Shown piece by piece: positions 57,158 to 62,065 of a DNA stretch of 62,065 nt; the stretch's first letter is position 1; every line of letters begins with the position of its first letter. The stretch is from Acidilobaceae archaeon (GTDB lineage Archaea > Thermoproteota > Thermoprotei_A > Sulfolobales > Acidilobaceae). The stretch lies in NCBI GenBank assembly GCA_027080775.1, contig JALWPV010000042.1, forward strand, positions 1 to 62,065. Direction: 5' to 3'. A model generated the notes under the pieces. That model made no database searches. It was not told where the DNA came from and was given only the letters and a program-made list of their open reading frames with translations. The translations under genes were made by a program, and so were the position numbers.

Positions 57158-58741
57158 GTGGAGCTGCCCGTCGACCCCTGGAGCCTGGCCCTCCGCCTCT
57201 ACGGCTCCGGGGAGCCCCTCACCCCGGGGCTCAGCGACCGGGAGGCCCTCGACGCGGTGGAGGAGGCATTAGAGGAGGCCGCTGGCGGCCTAGGCGTCGA
57301 GGCGAGGAGGTTCCACCTCCCAACCCTATCCTGGCGACTCAGGGCGGCCTCCTGCGAGCCCTGCGGGCCCCTGCGCGTGGCCCCCTACGTGGAGGACGCC
57401 GATGTCGAGGGCAGGGTCGAGTGGCTCGGCTCCGACCCCTCCGAGCCCCACGCCTGGAGGGGCTACCGGGGCGCCCCCATAGTCGTGGCCCCCGAGCCCG
57501 GGGAGCCCGACGACCTCGGGAGGGCCGCCCTCCTAGCGGCTGAGAGCGGGGCCGAGGCGCTCCTCGTCTGCCCCCGGGGGGAGCCGAGGACCATCGTCAC
57601 AGTGGGATCCTGGGGCTACAGCTTCCACAGCGGCGCCCCCACCCCGGTGGCTGTCGGCTACCTCGAGTCCCCCAGGCCCTGCGGCCCCCACGCCCTCCCC
57701 GGGAGGGCTAGGGTCTACGTTGAGGCCCGCACCCTAGAGGCAACGGCGTGGGGGCTCGAGGCCAGGCTCCCCGGGAGGGGCAGGCCGTGGCTCCTGGGGG
57801 CCCACTGGGACAGGTGGCCCGGGGGCTTCCAGGACGATACCCTGGGGGTCGCACAGGCCATAGCGGCGGCCGTCGCCCTCGCCCGGAGGGGCCTCGAGGC
57901 CCGGGTGCTGGTGTTCCCGAGTGAGGAGCACGGCGCCCCGGGCTACGCTGGGTGGTACTGGGCGTGGGGGAGCAGGTTCTACAGCCGCCAGCTCGCCCAG
58001 GCGGGCCTCGGGGGCGAGTATGCTGGGTACATAAACTTCGACATGGCGGGCTCCACCCCCCTCGTGGCGAGCGGCTCCCCAGCCCTCCTCGGAGCCCTTG
58101 GGCCCGGGGGCTGGAGGGCTAGGCCCTGGGAGTGCCCGGAGTGCGATAGCATGCAGCTAGCCATGCTCGCGGGTATCCCCACGCTGTCGATCCACACCCT
58201 CTGGACCCCCAAGGCTGAGAGGGTGTACCACACGAGCCTTGACACCCCGGGGGCGGCCGAGCCCGGGGCCGCTAGGCTAGCCGTGAGGCTGGCTGTCGAG
58301 GCCGCCCTCAGGGGGCCCCAGTGGAGGCTCATGGACTGCATGGTCGAGGGCCTCCTGGGCCACGGGCCCCTCGAGGCTAGGAGGCTGGCCGTGCTCATAC
58401 TCCAAGCCGCCAGGAGGGCTGGCTGGGAGGCCCTCCACCCCCCACTGGCCCGGGCGGCCCTGAGGCCCATAGATTATGGCAGCAGGCGGTGGGGCCACGG
58501 GCCCCTCGAGGCGCACTGGTTCCCTGAGGCCTCCCTGCTACCCCGCCTCAGGTCCGACCTTAGGAGGGGCCGCGACCCCGGGGAGGTCTGGGTGGCCGGG
58601 TGGGAGGAGCCCCTCTACCAGACTAGGGCCTCACCCCGGGCTAGGGCCTGCGGGTTGCCCTGCCTGGCAGCGCAGGCCCGGGGGCTCCTGGAGGAGATGG
58701 CGTTCCGGGTCGAGGAGGCTGTTAGGAGCGTGGTAGCATAG
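57158..58741 (+). CDS. M28-family zinc peptidase-like protein
   Basis: 527 residues, no signal peptide, so probably cytoplasmic. Two-zinc ligands of M28 are all present: H in LLGAHWDRWP, D in GFQDDTLGVAQA, catalytic EE in FPSEEHGAPGYAGW, D in YINFDMAGS and H in VYHTSLDTPG. An inserted region before the catalytic part resembles a PA-type domain, and about 150 residues follow it. Likely an aminopeptidase. GTG start. Confidence 0.85.
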   Translation: MELPVDPWSLALRLYGSGEPLTPGLSDREALDAVEEALEEAAGGLGVEARRFHLPTLSWRLRAASCEPCGPLRVAPYVEDADVEGRVEWLGSDPSEPHAWRGYRGAPIVVAPEPGEPDDLGRAALLAAESGAEALLVCPRGEPRTIVTVGSWGYSFHSGAPTPVAVGYLESPRPCGPHALPGRARVYVEARTLEATAWGLEARLPGRGRPWLLGAHWDRWPGGFQDDTLGVAQAIAAAVALARRGLEARVLVFPSEEHGAPGYAGWYWAWGSRFYSRQLAQAGLGGEYAGYINFDMAGSTPLVASGSPALLGALGPGGWRARPWECPECDSMQLAMLAGIPTLSIHTLWTPKAERVYHTSLDTPGAAEPGAARLAVRLAVEAALRGPQWRLMDCMVEGLLGHGPLEARRLAVLILQAARRAGWEALHPPLARAALRPIDYGSRRWGHGPLEAHWFPEASLLPRLRSDLRRGRDPGEVWVAGWEEPLYQTRASPRARACGLPCLAAQARGLLEEMAFRVEEAVRSVVA

Positions 58742-58749
58742 CCTTGGGG

Positions 58750-59136
58750 CTAGTCGCCGCTTGGCTCGCCTAGGAGCCTCTGGCAGACGTCCCTGAGGCT
58801 TATGACGCCCACCAGCCTCCCGTCGTCGTCCAGTACCGGGAGGTGCCTCACGCCGAGGCGTATCATTAGATCCCCCGCCTCCAGTATCGGGGTGCCTGGC
58901 CTGACGCTGGCGACCTCCCGGGTCATGTACTCGTCCACGGGGGCGTCTAGGGGGGCGCCCTCGGCCACCGCCCTGACTAGATCCCTCTCCGTGAAGACCC
59001 CCACGAGCCTCCCGGCCTCGTCGAGGACCATCACGCTGCCCACGCCCGCCTCGTGCATGGCCTTGGCCGCCTCCCTTATCGAGTCCCCGCTCCTGACAGC
59101 GACCACCCACCTACTCATGGCGTCTGCGACCGACAA
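58750..59136 (-). CDS. CBS-domain pair protein
   Basis: 128 residues, two CBS domains: VRSGDSIREAAKAMHEAGVG with GVFTERDLVRAVAE, then SVRPGTPILEAGDLMIRLGV with RHLPVLDDDGRLVGVISLRD. Same architecture as the protein at 50680 and clearly its paralogue. It probably senses adenine nucleotides. ATG start; 9 bases separate it from the convergent M28 gene. Confidence 0.88.
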   Translation of the reverse strand: MSVADAMSRWVVAVRSGDSIREAAKAMHEAGVGSVMVLDEAGRLVGVFTERDLVRAVAEGAPLDAPVDEYMTREVASVRPGTPILEAGDLMIRLGVRHLPVLDDDGRLVGVISLRDVCQRLLGEPSGD

Positions 59137-59189
59137 GCCCTGGGCACCCCCATGCCTCAGCGTCTAGCCCCTCGTAGGGCCTTATAGGG

Positions 59190-61346
59190 CTATGAGGCCC
59201 CGGTGGGGGCCGTGCAGGCCTCTAGGAGCCTCCTGGCGGCCTGGGAGGCGGTGGCGTGGGCCTCGCTCATCGTGGTGGAGAGGGTGTAGGCTACATCGTT
59301 GAGGGGCTTTCCCTGGAGGATCCTGGCCGCGAGGGCCGTGGCCTCCCTCTGGGTTAGGCCTAGGCTGGAGGGGCTCCTGGATGCGAGGCAGTCCACCGCC
59401 GCTGCCCAGACTGCGTCGAAGGCCTGCTCGAGGTCCAGGCGGCCGGCTAGGAACTCCGAGAGCCTCCTCTCCATGTCGCCCGTCAGCGCTACGGGGCGGT
59501 GGTGGGAGGGGGCGGTGGCCTCGAGTATGAGTGGGACCCTCTCGGCGGCTAGGTCCCTGTAGATGCTCTGGAGGCTCAGGAGGAGCCTGACCCTGAATGC
59601 TGAGGAGGCCTCCTCCACGGCCCCACGCGCCCCGGGGGCCAGGGGCTTGGCGACGCAGACATTCTTCTCCCCCGTGGCCCTGTTGTAGCGGGGGCTGATG
59701 TAGGCCACGAGGTACCCATTCTCGACCCAGAAGCCAAGGACGTCGTGGCGGCTGAAGAGCGCGGTCACCACGAGGGCCCCATGCTTGGCTGCGTGGGCCT
59801 CTGCGCACCGGAGGATCCTGGTGCCGAGGCCCATCCTCTGGAGGGGCGGGGACACGGCTATCCTCACTATCCTAGCCCCCCGGAGCCCAGCCGCCTCGGG
59901 GGCGTGGGTCGAGAGGGCCTTCAGGCCCAGGCGGGCCGCCTCCTCCATCGAGGGATCCTCTATGGCAACGTCAGCGGCCGCCACGGGCTCGCCGCCGGGG
60001 GCCTCAAGGGCTATCAACTCGTGGTTCGAGGACTCGAGCGCCACCAGGATGTAATCGGGCTCGAACCTGTAGTGCGCCTGGGCCAGCACCCCCAGGAGCC
60101 GCGAGGTGTAAGCGTCCCAGGGCCCCAGCCTCCCCCGGGGGACCGTCCTGCAGGTGGCCCCGAGGGCCTTCTCCGGGGGGACGCTCGGGGGCTCGGCGTC
60201 GAGGTGGAACGCCCTGAGAACCCACTCCTCCAGGGGGTCGCCCCTCCTGTACCTGATGGGCTCCCCCAGCTCCACCCGTGCCAGGGGCCTGGGGAGGTCA
60301 GCCTCCAGCACGTGCACCAGAACCCTCCCGCTCCCCTCGTAGCCGTGCACCGTGGAAGCCACCATGACCCTCCCACTGCGCCAGGACAGCCTCCTGACCC
60401 TCGCGACCCCGACGGCGGCGGCCTCGTCAACAACCAGGAGGGGCGCCGGCTCGGCTGACTCGGGGCTCCTGTGGATGACGCTGAACCAGGGGCCCCAGAG
60501 CCTCGCCGTGTAGCCGGACTCGAGCCTCTCCCTGTAGAGGCCCCCGTAGCCGAGGGCCTCCAGGCCAGCCTTGAGGCCCCTGTAGAGGCTAGCCGCCGAG
60601 GCCGGGCTGGGGGCGACGACGTGCACCCTGCCAGCCTGGCGCTCGTGGATGGCGAGGGCTAGGGCTAGGCCTAGAAGGAAGCTCTTCCCCCGGCCCCTGT
60701 CCCCGAGGACCAGTAGGGTCCTCCCCCGGCCCCTGAGGAGCCTAGCCGCCGCCTCGAGGGCAGAGAGCTGGTCGGCCGTCGCCGCCAGCCTGGCGAGCCT
60801 CGCCGGGAGCCCCCGGGCCACCCGGGGCCCAGGGGACCTGGGGGGCGCTGGCTCCCGGGGGACGGCCTTGGAGTACACGGTGCCGGATTCGAGGTCTACT
60901 ATTATGTGGGATCGGCTCCTCCTGATAGACTCCAGAAGGTAGCCCCTGTAGAGCCCGAGTCCGCCGGGCGGCCCGGGGTTCCACTCGCCGGGCGGCCCGG
61001 CCGCTATGACTAGTAGGCCGCCCTCCACGACTGTCTCGGCAGTAGCCGCCAGTATGTTCGGCCTCACGAGGCCCCCGAGGGCTACGAGGGCTACGAGGGC
61101 CTCGGAGCCGAGTATCTCCTGGTACCTCGCCGGTGAGAGGATCCTCGAGCATAGCCCCTCCAGGGCCGCGCGGGCCCCCGAGTCGGCTATGGCGTGGCAC
61201 TCCCCGGGCTCGGCGCCTAGGGCTTCAAGGGCCGCGCGGGCGGCGTGGGCGTGGCTCCTATGGTGGACTAGGGCCAGGCCCCTCCAGCCGAGGCGCTGTA
61301 GGGCCTGGGCATAGCTGGCTAGCTCCTCCCCGGCCCTACCAGCCAC
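59190..61346 (-). CDS. tmcA: tRNA(Met) cytidine acetyltransferase TmcA
   Basis: 718-residue RNA cytidine acetyltransferase (TmcA/NAT10 family). The helicase-like ATPase core has Walker A LVLGDRGRGKSFLLGLALAL near residue 215, Walker B-like LLVVDEAAAVGV, and VHGYEGSGRVLVH. The family signature VELGEPIRYRRGDPLEEWVL is followed by a GNAT acetyltransferase domain with RIVRIAVSPPLQRMGLGTRI. The enzyme makes N4-acetylcytidine in tRNA and, in hyperthermophiles, in rRNA. ATG start; ribH lies 18 bases upstream on the same strand. Confidence 0.93.
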   Translation of the reverse strand: MAGRAGEELASYAQALQRLGWRGLALVHHRSHAHAARAALEALGAEPGECHAIADSGARAALEGLCSRILSPARYQEILGSEALVALVALGGLVRPNILAATAETVVEGGLLVIAAGPPGEWNPGPPGGLGLYRGYLLESIRRSRSHIIVDLESGTVYSKAVPREPAPPRSPGPRVARGLPARLARLAATADQLSALEAAARLLRGRGRTLLVLGDRGRGKSFLLGLALALAIHERQAGRVHVVAPSPASAASLYRGLKAGLEALGYGGLYRERLESGYTARLWGPWFSVIHRSPESAEPAPLLVVDEAAAVGVARVRRLSWRSGRVMVASTVHGYEGSGRVLVHVLEADLPRPLARVELGEPIRYRRGDPLEEWVLRAFHLDAEPPSVPPEKALGATCRTVPRGRLGPWDAYTSRLLGVLAQAHYRFEPDYILVALESSNHELIALEAPGGEPVAAADVAIEDPSMEEAARLGLKALSTHAPEAAGLRGARIVRIAVSPPLQRMGLGTRILRCAEAHAAKHGALVVTALFSRHDVLGFWVENGYLVAYISPRYNRATGEKNVCVAKPLAPGARGAVEEASSAFRVRLLLSLQSIYRDLAAERVPLILEATAPSHHRPVALTGDMERRLSEFLAGRLDLEQAFDAVWAAAVDCLASRSPSSLGLTQREATALAARILQGKPLNDVAYTLSTTMSEAHATASQAARRLLEACTAPTGAS

Positions 61347-61363
61347 GTGGCCGCCCTCTCCCC

Positions 61364-61828
61364 CTACTCTATCCTGACCGGCTCCCCCGTGTACCTGGCC
61401 TGCTCGGCTGCCCTGGAGCGCCTGGCGAGCTTGACAGCCGCCTCCACGGCCCTCCTGGCGTACTCCTCGGCCCTCTCGAGGGCCTGCATCCTCGAGGCGC
61501 CGGGGCCTATGATACCCATCGCCACGGGCTTGCCGTGCTCTATGCCGAGGTCCAGGAGCTTCCTCGCGGCCTGGTGCGCCACCACCTCGTCGTGCTTGGT
61601 CTCCCCTTGTATGACCGCGCCTATCACCGCAACGGCGTCTACGTCGTCCTTCCGAAGGAGCTGGGCCGCGGCGAAGGGGGAGTCGTAGATACCGGGGACC
61701 ATGTAGATGTACCTCACCTCCGCGCCCAGGAACCTGGCGTGGCTGACGGCCTTCTCGAGCATTATCCTAGTCACGTCATAGTTGAACTCGCCAACCACGA
61801 GCGCGAGCCTGACGGGCTCACCCGCCAT
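61364..61828 (-). CDS. ribH: 6,7-dimethyl-8-ribityllumazine synthase
   Basis: 154 residues from ATG 61828. The N-terminal LALVVGEFNYDVTRIMLEKA, VPGIYDSPFAAAQLL, AVIGAVIQGETKHDEVVAHQ (catalytic His) and GKPVAMGIIG match lumazine synthase, the penultimate step of riboflavin synthesis. The GTG at 61843 is also in frame, but the TATA box TTTAAA at 61863-61868 predicts a transcript start near 61840, favouring the ATG. Likely co-transcribed with tmcA. Confidence 0.94.
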   Translation of the reverse strand: MAGEPVRLALVVGEFNYDVTRIMLEKAVSHARFLGAEVRYIYMVPGIYDSPFAAAQLLRKDDVDAVAVIGAVIQGETKHDEVVAHQAARKLLDLGIEHGKPVAMGIIGPGASRMQALERAEEYARRAVEAAVKLARRSRAAEQARYTGEPVRIE

Positions 61829-61862
61829 GAACGCCACCGCCACGACCCTGGGGGCGGGGAGG

Positions 61863-61868
61863 TTTAAA
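61863..61868 (-). promoter_or_regulatory. TATA box of ribH-tmcA
   Basis: TTTAAA (self-complementary) 35 bases before ATG 61828 on the minus strand. Confidence 0.5.
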
Positions 61869-61957
61869 GCCGCCGGGAGGACCCGCCGCCTTGAAGCCGC
61901 CGTGCTACACGGGGATATTAGCTTGGGGCTCCCCGGCGACGAGCCCTGGTGGGCCTC

Positions 61958-62065
61958 TTGGGGAGTGGATGGGCTATCGAGGCGAGGGGCCTGAGGAAGG
62001 CCTACACCAGCCGTGAGGGGGGCCTGCTGCGGGGTAGGAGGGTTAGGGTTGAGGCCCTGCGGGGG
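61958..62065 (+). CDS. ABC transporter ATP-binding protein, N-terminal fragment
   Basis: An open frame from TTG 61958, with GGTGG at 61948 as ribosome-binding site and ATATTAG at 61915 as a likely TATA box, runs off the window. Its 36 residues read GWAIEARGLRKAYTSREG and end VRVEALRG, the standard ABC-ATPase opening before the Walker A motif, similar to the ATPase at 35083 (VELVGVRKRY ... VEALRGVS). The basic insert between is unusual but short. Truncated by the window edge. Confidence 0.65.
   Translation, partial: MGSGWAIEARGLRKAYTSREGGLLRGRRVRVEALRG

Noticed and set aside
1-62065. CRISPR array, insertion sequence, integrase or attachment site
   Set aside because: No regularly spaced repeats, no transposase or integrase motifs, and uniform base and codon use outside the AT-rich promoter region at 46.7 kb.

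Overview
The window is a dense block of archaeal chromosome. Its informational genes are archaeal: aIF1A, aIF2-beta, NMD3, RIO1, a Dim2-like KH protein, TmcA, diphthamide genes and archaeal-type AlaRS, LeuRS and AsnRS. TATA boxes lie about 25 bases before many starts, TTG and GTG starts are common, Arg is mostly AGG and Ile mostly ATA. Together with a Sulfolobus-like MTA phosphorylase, an AOR-family tungsten-type enzyme and a ferritin-encapsulin fusion, this points to a hyperthermophilic Thermoproteota (crenarchaeote) with unusually GC-rich DNA. The species cannot be named from the window. No CRISPR array, insertion sequence or rRNA gene was seen.

Layout. 1-6 kb: asnS, a MoaD/SAMP-like ubiquitin-fold gene, then a four-gene lactate/glycolate oxidation operon (FAD subunit, ferredoxin subunit, CCG subunit, LutB-like LUD protein). 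6-16 kb: leuS, dph6, an Lrp regulator, a GGR-family flavoprotein, an HD phosphohydrolase, an aminopropyltransferase and an ACT plus V4R-like protein. 16.5-21.3 kb: one giant secreted, membrane-anchored protein with about a dozen tandem beta-sandwich repeats. 21-31 kb: alaS, nitrilase-like, MBL-fold, dphB, PHP, AOR-family oxidoreductase, a TusA-like fusion, a broken tatA and a beta-hydroxyacid dehydrogenase. 31.5-34.5 kb: ribosome biogenesis and translation cluster (nmd3, aIF1A, rio1 with a frameshift, dim2). 35-38.6 kb: ABC exporter, MTA phosphorylase and an unknown gene. 38.6-41 kb: PadR regulator, encapsulin fused to a ferritin-like domain, ROK kinase. 41-47 kb: thioesterase, an extracellular Lon-type protease, DUF488, B3/B4 protein, aIF2-beta, tRNA-Ser(UGA), and a roadblock protein behind an AT-rich promoter. 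47-51 kb: the de novo NAD operon nadA-nadC-nadB followed by a CBS protein. 51-62 kb: radical SAM protein, Nudix, AlaX, dTMP kinase, aminotransferase, DsrE-like protein, M28 peptidase, a second CBS protein, tmcA, ribH and the start of another ABC ATPase gene.

Functional links. Aminopropyltransferase and MTA phosphorylase make and recycle polyamine by-products. DphB and Dph6 are two steps of diphthamide synthesis. AlaRS and AlaX act on Ala-tRNA charging and proofreading. NadB, NadA and NadC complete aspartate to nicotinate mononucleotide. The most striking items are the ferritin-encapsulin fusion, the giant repeat protein, the membrane-anchored Lon-like protease, two apparent frameshifts next to G/C runs (rio1, tatA), and dyad-symmetric candidate operators upstream of the nad operon and the radical SAM gene.
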